DNA of 11,100 nucleotides from Rhodospirillales bacterium (lineage in GTDB: Bacteria > Pseudomonadota > Alphaproteobacteria > Rhodospirillales > Casp-alpha2), in NCBI GenBank assembly GCA_018664265.1, contig JABJOR010000182.1, forward strand, positions 1 to 11,100, in the 5' to 3' direction. The notes under the pieces are model-generated. The model had not been told where the DNA came from, did no database searches, and was given only the letters and a program-made list of their open reading frames with translations. Positions 1-6,105 of the stretch are shown here, piece by piece. The translations under genes were made by a program, and so were the position numbers. Numbering within the stretch: the first letter of the stretch is position 1; the number at the start of each line of letters is the position of its first letter.

Positions 1-122
1 GGCTTTGACCCTACTGCGGAGAGAACAGTGAACCCGATAGGTGCAGCACAGAGTGCTTGACTTCCAAGCCCGAGTTAGAGAACAGCCTGGGTCATCAGCA
101 GCCTACTTGATCTGTGCGAAAC

Positions 123-140
123 GAAGGCCGCTTAGCCTTC
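123..140. other. Small perfect hairpin, possible end of an upstream transcript
   Basis: GAAGGC (123-128) and GCCTTC (135-140) form a perfect six-base-pair stem around a six-base loop. It lies at the boundary between GC-richer and AT-rich sequence, where a transcript entering from the left could end. There is no T-run immediately after it, so it is not a standard intrinsic terminator; the T-rich stretch only begins about 18 bases later. Confidence 0.3.
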
Positions 141-352
141 TGTATCGGAAATCATAATTTGAATTTTAGTTTTCGTTTCTGACTTCCGCTTTCTGCACGG
201 AACCAGCCATATGTATGAGTCACAGAAACCTCAAATATATTATGGAACTCTACACACCATTCGCACTTTATGAGCCAAGATTTTCATCTTAAGCGTCAAT
301 TTACGTGAACGTTAATACATTACCTTTATTTTACAGGTATTATCTTGGAGTG

Positions 353-367
353 AGGTCAATTTGACCT
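353..367. promoter_or_regulatory. 15-base palindrome, operator-like, upstream of the transglycosylase gene
   Basis: AGGTCAA (353-359) and TTGACCT (361-367) form a perfect dyad around one central base. In addition TGAGGTCAAT (351-360) recurs as TGAGGTTAAT (381-390) exactly 30 bases later, about three helical turns, so one protein could contact both sites on the same face. Its right half would also serve as a -35 hexamer (TTGACC), though I see no good matching -10. Which protein might bind is unknown. Confidence 0.35.
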
Positions 368-405
368 TCAGACAACATATTGAGGTTAATGCATGCCCCC
401 AATAC

Positions 406-434
406 TTGTTCTTGTAATCATGATAATGTATAAG
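406..434 (+). promoter_or_regulatory. Candidate sigma-70 promoter for the transglycosylase-moaB pair
   Basis: TTGTTC (406-411) and TATAAG (429-434) are separated by 17 bases and match the -35 and -10 consensus at four and five of six positions. A start of transcription near 441 would give a leader of about 58 bases before the ATG at 499. The palindromes at 351-390 lie just upstream, where an activator or repressor could sit. Confidence 0.4.
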
Positions 435-498
435 AACCGCGTATTTCGGGGCATAAGTCCGGAACGTTTGTAGAGGGAATAAGGGGTTCCTGTAACTT

Positions 499-2340
499 AT
501 GATGAGCAGATTAATAAAACGGGCATGTGTTCTTGCAGCCGTAACAGTCCTGTGTGGCAGTTCTGTTGCTGTTTCATATGATGTGCGTGCAGATGACCTC
601 AAACAAGTTGTGGATGCTGGCCCCTTTGAGGTTGCCACGCTGACGCCTCAAAATACTCTGAACGACTCAATAAAAATGCCTGGTGTTTTATCTGGCGAAG
701 ATATTGAGTTGTATATACAGGTGTTTGCCCTTCAAAAAGAAGGGCAATGGAAAAAAGCAAATGCCCTTATTGCTAAAATACAGGATGTGATTTTAATGGG
801 TCATGTGCTGGAACAGCGCTATATGCACCCAAACAAGTACCGTTCCAAATATAAGGAACTTAAGGATTGGATGGAGACCTATGCCGATCATCCACAAGCG
901 GCACGGATTTACAAATTGGCATTGCGTCGTCGCCCATCCAATTGGAAGTACCCTCAAAAACCGGATTTGCCAACGCGATCACCCTATGCTTCGACATCGT
1001 TTGAGCCGCTCCCCGGAAAGAAAATATCCAAATCCAAGCGCTACCGTGTTCGTCAATTACGCAGACAGATCAAACGCTTTGCCGGTAGAGGTCAGACATT
1101 GGCCGCCAAACGTTTGGTCAAAAATGCAGAGGTAAAAAAACTATTTAGTAATGCTCAATACGATGAAGTCAAAGCCATGTTGGGCTTTCGGTACTTTATC
1201 GATGGGCGTGACGAGTGGGCACTGGAATGGGCTGGGTCGGCAGCTGATAGATCCGGTGATTTGGTGCCGGAAGCTCATTGGGCAGCAGGCTTGGCCGCGT
1301 ACAGGTTAGGGAAAGTTGGAATTGCTGCTAATCATTTTGAAGCAATGACCACATCGCCTCGCCAATCTCCATGGCTGCATGCTGCAGGAGCCTTCTGGGC
1401 AGCCCGTGCTCATATGCAGAATCGTGCACCGCAACGAGTAAGTGCCATGTTGCAAATAGCGGCGGAACATTCCCGCACGTTTTACGGCATGCTGGCGGCG
1501 CAGGTTCTTGGTTTGGATAAAGAATTGGAGTGGGCAGCCTTGCCAATTCAACAAGCTTCAATTTTGTCCCTTGCTGACACCCCTCGCGGTCGCAGGGCAA
1601 TTGCTTTGATTGAGATTGGACAGCAACGACGGGCTGAGAAAGAGCTCCGTCTTGAGGCCGCAGCATCAGAAAGTGATGAGCATTCTCATGGTATTTTGGC
1701 GTTAGCCGCAAATGCAGACATGCCCGAACTGGCGGTCCGTCTTGACGCTATGTTATTTCCGGATGGTGGATTTGACAGCGCTACCTATCCATTACCGTCC
1801 TGGGAGCCGGATGGAGGGTTTACAGTTGATTCAGCGTTGGTTTTTGCCTTCATCAGGCAGGAGTCCAGATTTAACCCCAAGGCTAAAAGCTGGGCTGGCG
1901 CACGTGGACTGATGCAGTTGATGCCGAGAACGGCTAGCTTTGTAGCCCGAGATCGCAGTCTTCACTCCAGCAAACGCGAGGAGCTTTTTAAGCCTGGCTT
2001 GAATATGGCACTGGGACAGAGATACATAGAAATCCTGCGTGACGATAATAAAATCAAGGGAAATCTGGTTTCCATGATTGCCGCATGGAACGGTGGACCG
2101 GGAAATCTGAACAAGTGGCGACGCAATACTGAATTCCAGAATGACCCGTTATTGTTTATTGAAGCAATTCCTTCACGCGAGACCCGTCAGTTTGTTGAAC
2201 ACGTCCTTTCAAACTTGTGGATATACCGGGATCGCATGGGGCAGGAAACACCATCGCTCAGGATGCTTGCGAGTGGGCAGTGGCCTGTTTATACATCACT
2301 TGAACATCACTCAAGTGAAGTAGCAGAAAATGACAGATAA
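499..2340 (+). CDS. Soluble lytic murein transglycosylase (Slt70-like)
   Basis: This periplasmic enzyme should cleave the MurNAc-GlcNAc bond of peptidoglycan and leave 1,6-anhydro-MurNAc ends. The 613-residue product is close to the length of E. coli Slt70. An N-terminal export signal is visible (basic KR at 7-8, hydrophobic 9-25, likely cleavage after A24 or A31); there is no lipobox. A long helical region fills residues ~40-430, as in the superhelical ring of Slt70. The goose-lysozyme-like SLT domain follows: RQES with catalytic Glu455, GLMQLMP at 470-476 and AAWNGG at 528-533, where Trp replaces the tyrosine common in AxYNAG. The start is one of two adjacent ATGs (499, 502) behind a modest AGGGG-type ribosome site ending near 486. 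The 3' end overlaps moaB by 11 bases. Function is well supported; the exact SLT subfamily is not. Confidence 0.9.
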   Translation: MMSRLIKRACVLAAVTVLCGSSVAVSYDVRADDLKQVVDAGPFEVATLTPQNTLNDSIKMPGVLSGEDIELYIQVFALQKEGQWKKANALIAKIQDVILMGHVLEQRYMHPNKYRSKYKELKDWMETYADHPQAARIYKLALRRRPSNWKYPQKPDLPTRSPYASTSFEPLPGKKISKSKRYRVRQLRRQIKRFAGRGQTLAAKRLVKNAEVKKLFSNAQYDEVKAMLGFRYFIDGRDEWALEWAGSAADRSGDLVPEAHWAAGLAAYRLGKVGIAANHFEAMTTSPRQSPWLHAAGAFWAARAHMQNRAPQRVSAMLQIAAEHSRTFYGMLAAQVLGLDKELEWAALPIQQASILSLADTPRGRRAIALIEIGQQRRAEKELRLEAAASESDEHSHGILALAANADMPELAVRLDAMLFPDGGFDSATYPLPSWEPDGGFTVDSALVFAFIRQESRFNPKAKSWAGARGLMQLMPRTASFVARDRSLHSSKREELFKPGLNMALGQRYIEILRDDNKIKGNLVSMIAAWNGGPGNLNKWRRNTEFQNDPLLFIEAIPSRETRQFVEHVLSNLWIYRDRMGQETPSLRMLASGQWPVYTSLEHHSSEVAENDR

Positions 2341-2851
2341 AGAATTTCTACCCGTTAATATAGCTATCCTGACCATCTCTGATTCAAGATCTCTTGCAGA
2401 GGATCGTTCTGGCGATACCCTTGTGGCGCGCCTTGAAGATGCAGGCCACGTTCTCGCTAACAGAACGATCGTTAAGGATGAGCGAGATTTAATTGCTGAT
2501 CAATATCGACAGTGGATTGCTGACCCCAAAATTGAAATAATTATTTCAACTGGCGGAACCGGGCTAACTGGCCGTGATGTAACACCTGAAGCACTCAGCG
2601 ATGTTGTTGAAAAGGACATTCCCGGTTTTGGTGAACTGTTTCGCTGGCTGAGTTTTGCAAAAATTAAAACGTCCACCATTCAGTCCAGAGCCTGTGCGGG
2701 CGTTGCAAATGGCACGTATATTTTTGCCCTGCCTGGATCACCAGGGGCCTGTAAAGATGCCTGGGATGATATTTTGATCCATCAACTCGACATCCGTTGC
2801 AAGCCTTGTAATTTCATTGAAATGTTACCGCGCCTTACCGAGCATCTTTAG
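2330..2851 (+). CDS. moaB: MoaB/MogA-type molybdopterin adenylyltransferase family protein
   Basis: The 173-residue protein belongs to the MoCF_biosynth fold family used in molybdenum cofactor synthesis. MogA-type members adenylate molybdopterin before metal insertion; E. coli MoaB itself has no settled activity, but MoaB-type proteins do this job in species that lack MogA. The family signature [16 protein letters not shown] begins at residue 73, and LPGSPGACK at 134-142 is the second conserved substrate loop. Length and the C-terminal pattern [10 protein letters not shown] are typical of MoaB rather than MogA. The ATG lies inside the end of the transglycosylase gene (shared ATGACAGATAA), so translation is probably coupled. 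Its last 17 bases overlap the end of the convergent gene on the other strand. No other molybdenum-cofactor gene is in view. Confidence 0.88.
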   Translation: MTDKEFLPVNIAILTISDSRSLAEDRSGDTLVARLEDAGHVLANRTIVKDERDLIADQYRQWIADPKIEIIISTGGTGLTGRDVTPEALSDVVEKDIPGFGELFRWLSFAKIKTSTIQSRACAGVANGTYIFALPGSPGACKDAWDDILIHQLDIRCKPCNFIEMLPRLTEHL

Positions 2852-3479
2852 GCCGCATAGCATCTTTCCAGCGCAAATAAGATGCTTCATCATCGACATC
2901 TTCCAGAGGCTCAAGCATTGCTGTGCTCATATGGCGTTTCTTTAAATTGTTTAGGGTGTCCTCAAGGGTGTGCCGACTTGACCAGCGAACGTCTTTAAAG
3001 ATGTGATGGGTTGCATTCATCTGATTTCGAGGGCTTCTTTTAAGCCCGATTAACCAGTATCCACCATCAAATGCCGGCCCGATTACACTGTCGCTAGGGC
3101 CAAGAATCTTGAATGCTTTTGAAATATGAAGATGGGATATGCTTGGAATATCCGTTCCAATGATGATGACAGGCCCATGGGGCATTTCCTGCATTACATG
3201 ACCCATACGCTTTCCCAGGTTGCCATGTCCTTGTTTTATGATCGGAATTTTTGGGAAAAATCCTGGCAGGGTTTCAGCATCCGGTGTCAGGGCTAAATAT
3301 GTTTTCCAGGGAACAGCATGCCCTGGGCGGCTTGAAAACTTGAAGATCGTGTTTTGCAGGTTGGTACGATAGAACTGCCACGCAGCAAGAAGGCCAACAT
3401 CACATGCCAATCTGCTTTTTACGCGCCCCATTCTTGGGGCCTTAGCAAATATTACCAGATGATTGGCAGGCGTAATCAT
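2835..3479 (-). CDS. TIGR04282-family transferase (DUF2064, rSAM/selenodomain-associated transferase 1)
   Basis: This 214-residue protein matches the family called TIGR04282 or DUF2064, which has a GT-A-like nucleotide-diphospho-sugar transferase fold. Visible motifs are LVIFAKAPRMGRVKSRL near residues 8-24 (the nucleotide-binding N-terminus, with the K-x-R pattern of cofactor and sugar nucleotidyltransferases), GTDIPS at 108-113 (metal-binding aspartate) and FDGGYWLIG at 137-145. The frame stays open upstream to 3620, but the start at 3479 is chosen because protein homology begins there and its ATG overlaps the preceding stop codon as ATGA, a common coupling arrangement. Family members usually travel with a TIGR04283 glycosyltransferase, as here. 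The substrate is unknown; an arsenosugar role has been proposed for some pairs, but nothing here supports it. Confidence 0.8.
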   Translation of the reverse strand: MITPANHLVIFAKAPRMGRVKSRLACDVGLLAAWQFYRTNLQNTIFKFSSRPGHAVPWKTYLALTPDAETLPGFFPKIPIIKQGHGNLGKRMGHVMQEMPHGPVIIIGTDIPSISHLHISKAFKILGPSDSVIGPAFDGGYWLIGLKRSPRNQMNATHHIFKDVRWSSRHTLEDTLNNLKKRHMSTAMLEPLEDVDDEASYLRWKDAMRPKDAR

Positions 3480-4141
3480 TGGTATAGCCTGGCCAAAAAT
3501 TTTGGAGGCACTCCCAGGTAATATAAACTTAAAAGGCCAAGGTTGCGCATAGGGCGCTTCCAATAGCCATCCTGCTGATAACGCTTCGCCGATGTTGTGA
3601 TATGTGTGGGGAGGATGCATAGGCCGCTGCGCCCTATTTTACGAATGATGTCGACATCTTCCATAAGCGGTATAGGGCGATACGCTCCCAAACCATTATA
3701 ATAGGCGCGTGAGATTAACAATCCCTGGTCGCCATAGGGCAGGGCTAAAAGCCTTGTCCTGCACCCGGTCCACCACTCGATGCGTCTTGCCTGTCTGGTC
3801 GTATCGTCAAGTTTCAACTGAAAAACACCAGCCCGATAACGATTTGTTTTGGTGTTGATGAAGTCCTCAACGCAAGTGCCCCAGTTCTGTGCTGGTATGC
3901 AGTCTGCGTGAAGAAACAAAAGCCAGTCGCCATTTGAGTTTTCAGCGCCATGCCTGAGTTGTAATCCCCGGTTAGGTTTGGAGGAAATCAGTTTTGCGCC
4001 CATGCTTTGGGCTATTTCACATGTTTGATCTGTTGAGCCACCATCGCTTACGATGGTCTCGCTCTCAATTGCCTTGCAAGCCTCTAGTGTGGCGGCAAGG
4101 CTAACGTCTGCATTCAGTGTGGGAATGATAATGCTCAGCAT
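3476..4141 (-). CDS. TIGR04283-family glycosyltransferase, family 2
   Basis: The 221-residue protein is a family-2 (GT-A fold) glycosyltransferase of the TIGR04283 type (rSAM/selenodomain-associated transferase 2). It begins MLSIIIPTLN, then shows VSDGGSTD at 31-38, the metal-binding LHAD at 77-80 in place of the usual DxD, PYGDQG at 135-140 (a hallmark of this subfamily) and MEDVD at 160-164 as the likely catalytic acidic motif. No membrane segment is clear, so it is probably cytosolic or peripheral. It lies 21 bases after the PAS gene and overlaps the TIGR04282 gene by four bases (ATGA), so the three appear to be one leftward operon. No good ribosome site precedes its ATG, which suggests coupling to the PAS gene. 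Acceptor and donor sugars cannot be predicted. Confidence 0.85.
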   Translation of the reverse strand: MLSIIIPTLNADVSLAATLEACKAIESETIVSDGGSTDQTCEIAQSMGAKLISSKPNRGLQLRHGAENSNGDWLLFLHADCIPAQNWGTCVEDFINTKTNRYRAGVFQLKLDDTTRQARRIEWWTGCRTRLLALPYGDQGLLISRAYYNGLGAYRPIPLMEDVDIIRKIGRSGLCILPTHITTSAKRYQQDGYWKRPMRNLGLLSLYYLGVPPKFLARLYQ

Positions 4142-4162
4142 AAAGAGAGTCTGGTATTATAT

Positions 4163-4660
4163 TCAGTCTAATTCAATATGTTTAAATTCAATGGGCGCAC
4201 TTGTAATGGATTGTAGGGCAACCAAAGAGATTATATTGGTAATGTCACCTGTATCATTTCGCAAAGGGTATGCCAGTCTCTCGTAGGCATAAAAAGATGC
4301 TTTTCGATTTAAGGTAATATCTTCAGGGCTTTCAGCAGTGATAAACATCCACTGAGGCAATTGGTTTTCTATCAATTGTTCGTATATAGGGGCCAGTTTG
4401 TCAGAATTTGGGCCTATATTCAGTTCATCAAGGTATGTACCCGTTACATCCTGGTCATATTGTTGAGTTATAGCAGTTCCAACAAATCTTATTTTAAGCC
4501 GCCCACTCTGTTCTCGATTATAGATAACAATAAATGGGGCAAGTTTGTATAGGTCCATCAAATCTATATCGCTGAATTTAATGACACCACCATTCTCACG
4601 GATAGCTTCCATGTGGTCAGAAAATTCAATGATTCTTTGGTCATGAAATGGCGTTTCCAA
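4163..4660 (-). CDS. PAS-domain protein (PAS_5 type), TTG start
   Basis: The 165-residue product looks like one stand-alone PAS domain of the PAS_5 (PF07310) kind, a group concentrated in alphaproteobacteria and including Caulobacter MopJ. The recognisable core is LYKLAPFIVIYN around residues 38-48, RFVGTAI at 58-64 and DVTGTYLDEL at 71-80, followed by a predicted helix and strands ending near 150. No output domain (kinase, GGDEF, helix-turn-helix) is attached, so it may act through a partner. The codon at 4660 is TTG; the choice is supported by GGGGAG at 4674-4669, eight bases upstream. An ATG 16 codons inside is the alternative but has no comparable ribosome site. It is the first gene of the leftward operon with two transferases. 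Ligand and partner are unknown. Confidence 0.75.
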   Translation of the reverse strand: METPFHDQRIIEFSDHMEAIRENGGVIKFSDIDLMDLYKLAPFIVIYNREQSGRLKIRFVGTAITQQYDQDVTGTYLDELNIGPNSDKLAPIYEQLIENQLPQWMFITAESPEDITLNRKASFYAYERLAYPLRNDTGDITNIISLVALQSITSAPIEFKHIELD

Positions 4661-4683
4661 ACGCAGCGCTCCCCAGGCAGATC

Positions 4684-4706
4684 ATAACAATAGTGGTTAT
4701 TGTTAT
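4684..4706 (-). other. AT-rich hairpin in the leader of the PAS gene
   Basis: ATAACAATA (4684-4692) and TATTGTTAT (4698-4706) form a perfect nine-base-pair stem with a GTGGT loop on the + strand. On the leftward transcript it would sit about ten bases before the GGGGAG ribosome site of the PAS gene. It could be a leader structure, a protein-binding dyad, or a weak end point for the small gene upstream; there is no T-run, so an intrinsic terminator is unlikely. Confidence 0.4.
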
Positions 4707-4725
4707 TAATTTGCCCTAGTCGGGA

Positions 4726-4755
4726 GTTCTATGCAACACATGTGTAACGTGTAAA
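4726..4755 (-). promoter_or_regulatory. Candidate promoter of the PAS-transferase operon with internal palindrome
   Basis: Read leftward, TTTACA (4755-4750) and TAGAAC (4731-4726) are 18 bases apart and match the sigma-70 hexamers at five and four of six positions. The spacer holds a perfect ten-base palindrome, ACACATGTGT (4736-4745), a position where a repressor would block RNA polymerase. The assignment rests on pattern only. Confidence 0.35.
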
Positions 4756-4789
4756 AATGAGTTTTTCAGTCTATTTAATATAAACGTTA

Positions 4790-4981
4790 TCATTTGTTTC
4801 TTTTGCTGAGAAACAAGTCATCAATCTGAGATGCAAGCTGGTAAGCTGTGTGGCTCACTGCGTGACTTAAGGATGTTCCTGCATTGTTGTTGAAGCGTGG
4901 GTTTTGATCCTGATGTCCCGAATTGGTGCTATTCGCTGATGGCACGTGAAACATATTTACATAACTGTCGAATACAAACAT
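4790..4981 (-). CDS. Small hypothetical protein (63 aa), divergent from a LysR regulator
   Basis: I do not recognise this product. The gene is likely real because the ATG at 4981 is preceded by AAAAGGA with eight bases of spacing, a promoter-like TTGTAA/TATATA pair lies upstream, and no larger gene overlaps it. The protein is hydrophilic and rich in Asn, Ser and His in its first two thirds (several N and S residues at 16-40) and ends in a probable amphipathic helix (about residues 39-59) with a basic tail, KRNK. There is no signal peptide, membrane segment or cysteine. It is transcribed away from the LysR gene, the usual position of a LysR target, so it may be regulated by that protein. It lies 129 bases upstream of the PAS operon in the same direction and could be co-transcribed with it. 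Confidence 0.5.
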   Translation of the reverse strand: MFVFDSYVNMFHVPSANSTNSGHQDQNPRFNNNAGTSLSHAVSHTAYQLASQIDDLFLSKRNK

Positions 4982-5030
4982 TGCTTAATTCCTTTTGTCT
5001 ATGGTCAATTGGGTGGCGTGTCTGATTAAG

Positions 5031-5060
5031 TATATAGTCCCTGAATACCAGGCTTTACAA
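5031..5060 (-). promoter_or_regulatory. Candidate promoter of the 63-aa gene
   Basis: Read leftward, TTGTAA (5060-5055) and TATATA (5036-5031) are 18 bases apart, each matching four of six consensus positions. The -35 hexamer lies over the -35 hexamer of the divergent LysR promoter on the other strand, so the two promoters would compete for RNA polymerase or be switched together by one bound protein. Confidence 0.4.
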
Positions 5061-5083
5061 ACGAGAAGTCCTCGTGTGATAAT
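5054..5083 (+). promoter_or_regulatory. Candidate promoter of the LysR gene
   Basis: TTTACA (5054-5059) and GATAAT (5078-5083) are 18 bases apart and each matches five of six positions of the sigma-70 hexamers. Transcription would start near 5090, leaving a leader of about 20 bases with AGGTG (5102-5106) as ribosome site. Confidence 0.5.
5061..5075. promoter_or_regulatory. 15-base dyad between the -35 and -10 of the LysR promoter
   Basis: ACGAG (5061-5065) and CTCGT (5071-5075) are inverted repeats separated by five bases. LysR-type proteins bind interrupted dyads of about 15 bases and usually repress their own gene while controlling the divergent one. The dyad sits inside the LysR promoter spacer and directly behind the -35 of the divergent small gene, which suits that scheme. 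It does not strictly match T-N11-A. Confidence 0.4.
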
Positions 5084-5111
5084 TAAGTATTTCTAATGCA
5101 TAGGTGTTAAC

Positions 5112-6041
5112 ATGAGGCGATTGCCACCCTTAAATTCTCTTCGCGCTTTTGAAGCAGCAGCACGCCTTGGCTCAATGAATGCTGCGGCAGAGGAGCTCTC
5201 GGTCACGCCTGCAGCCATCAGCCATCAGGTCAAAACACTGGAGGATTTCTTAAGTATCCCTTTGTTCCACCGAAAGGTAAGGGCAATTGAAATGACGGAA
5301 TCAGGCGCGGCACTGTTGCCATACTTACGGGAAGGGTTTGATTCACTGGCGCAAGGATGCATTCGACTAGCCGAGAAGCAAAGTAATGCTCCTCTTGTCA
5401 TATCCTCATCGCCGGCTTTTGCAGGAAAATGGTTGATGCCTAATCTGGCAGATTTTAATAGACGCTATCCTGAAATCACCGTTCGTATCGATGGAACACT
5501 TTCCGTTGCGGATTTTTCAAATGACGATGTCGATGTTGCGTTGAGGTTTGGCCAGGGTCCATATTCTGGTCTGCATGCAGATTCGTTGGCATATGAGGAT
5601 GTCGTCCCCGTTTGCTCACCTGAGTTACGAGATGGAAATCCCCCTCTTGTAACAGTACCTGATTTAGCCAATCACACTCTTATCCATATGGATTGGTTCG
5701 CTGGGCCAGGCATGCAAACAGACTGGTCTATGTGGCTAAAGTTGTCTGACGCAGAAGATATTGACGGCACGAAAGGCCCGGTTGTAACCAGTGACAGTCT
5801 TGCCGTTGAAGCTGCTGTGAGCAGTGCCGGTGTCGCATTGGTGAGCGAATTTCTTGTGAAGCGTGAATTGGAAACAGGCAGACTGGTAAAGCCTTTTGAT
5901 TTGGTTTTGTCTTCCAACTTCCGGTATTGGTTTGTTTGTCCCCCTGAAAATCTAGAACGCGAACGTGTGGCAAAATTCAGAGATTGGTTGCTTGAGGCTA
6001 TAGCGAATGATCCTGCGGTGCGTCATGAAGCCTATCCTTAG
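5112..6041 (+). CDS. LysR-family transcriptional regulator, GcvA-like
   Basis: The 309-residue protein has the standard LysR layout. The winged helix-turn-helix is at residues ~5-64 (SLRAFEAAARLGSMNAAAEE, then a recognition helix around VTPAAISHQVKTLE and the LFHR wing), then a linker helix, then a two-lobed effector domain at ~90-300. The N-terminus RRLPPLNSLRAFEAAAR and the overall pattern resemble GcvA, the glycine-cleavage regulator, but this group also includes regulators of beta-lactamase and unrelated operons, so the effector cannot be stated. No glycine cleavage gene is nearby. The ATG at 5112 follows AGGTG by five bases. The divergent 63-aa gene is the most obvious candidate target, besides its own promoter. 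The kefB-like gene follows 64 bases later on the same strand with a hairpin repeat between. Confidence 0.92.
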   Translation: MRRLPPLNSLRAFEAAARLGSMNAAAEELSVTPAAISHQVKTLEDFLSIPLFHRKVRAIEMTESGAALLPYLREGFDSLAQGCIRLAEKQSNAPLVISSSPAFAGKWLMPNLADFNRRYPEITVRIDGTLSVADFSNDDVDVALRFGQGPYSGLHADSLAYEDVVPVCSPELRDGNPPLVTVPDLANHTLIHMDWFAGPGMQTDWSMWLKLSDAEDIDGTKGPVVTSDSLAVEAAVSSAGVALVSEFLVKRELETGRLVKPFDLVLSSNFRYWFVCPPENLERERVAKFRDWLLEAIANDPAVRHEAYP

Positions 6042-6098
6042 AGCTGATCAAATTATCTAACCTAAAATGATTCCCTTTAAGGTTAGATTGATCTAGCT
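6042..6098. repeat. Hairpin repeat element, copy 1
   Basis: Between the LysR and antiporter genes lies an imperfect long hairpin. AGCT (6042-6045) pairs with 6095-6098, GATCAA (6046-6051) with TTGATC (6088-6093), TCTAACCT (6056-6063) with AGGTTAGA (6080-6087) and AAA (6065-6067) with TTT (6076-6078). There is a left-side bulge ATTA (6052-6055) and an A-A mismatch (6064/6079). The left arm GATCAAATTATCTAA (6046-6060) recurs exactly at 9389-9403, so this is one of two copies in the window. It lacks a T-run and is therefore a repeat or RNA-processing signal rather than a plain terminator. It ends eight bases before the antiporter start codon. Confidence 0.8.
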
Positions 6099-6105
6099 TG
6101 TTGAT

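Larger units (their letters stand above)
1..498. other. Non-coding stretch upstream of the transglycosylase gene
   Basis: No convincing protein gene is present on either strand. By hand count positions 1-120 are about 54% G+C (65/120) and positions 181-480 about 39% (116/300), so two kinds of sequence meet near 140. The first part has short hairpins (55-69 and 123-140) and a nine-base direct repeat, AGAGAACAG, at 20-28 and 77-85; it could be the end of a structured RNA gene that begins outside the window. One frame stays open from 1 to a TGA at 58-60 (19 codons) and could instead be the tail of a protein gene, but it resembles nothing I know. The rest is AT-rich and holds the candidate promoter and dyads listed separately. 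Confidence 0.6.

Noticed and set aside
312..638. Leftward open frame of 108 codons before and inside the transglycosylase gene
   Set aside because: It overlaps the signal-peptide region of a well-supported gene, resembles no family and has a low-complexity, basic composition typical of a shadow frame.
3480..3620. N-terminal extension (47 codons) of the TIGR04282 gene
   Set aside because: It lies inside the glycosyltransferase gene, has no family similarity, and the ATGA overlap at 3476-3479 gives a better start.
4053..4552. Rightward open frames at 4053-4286 and 4361-4552
   Set aside because: Both lie opposite the glycosyltransferase and PAS genes, which have clear motifs on the other strand.
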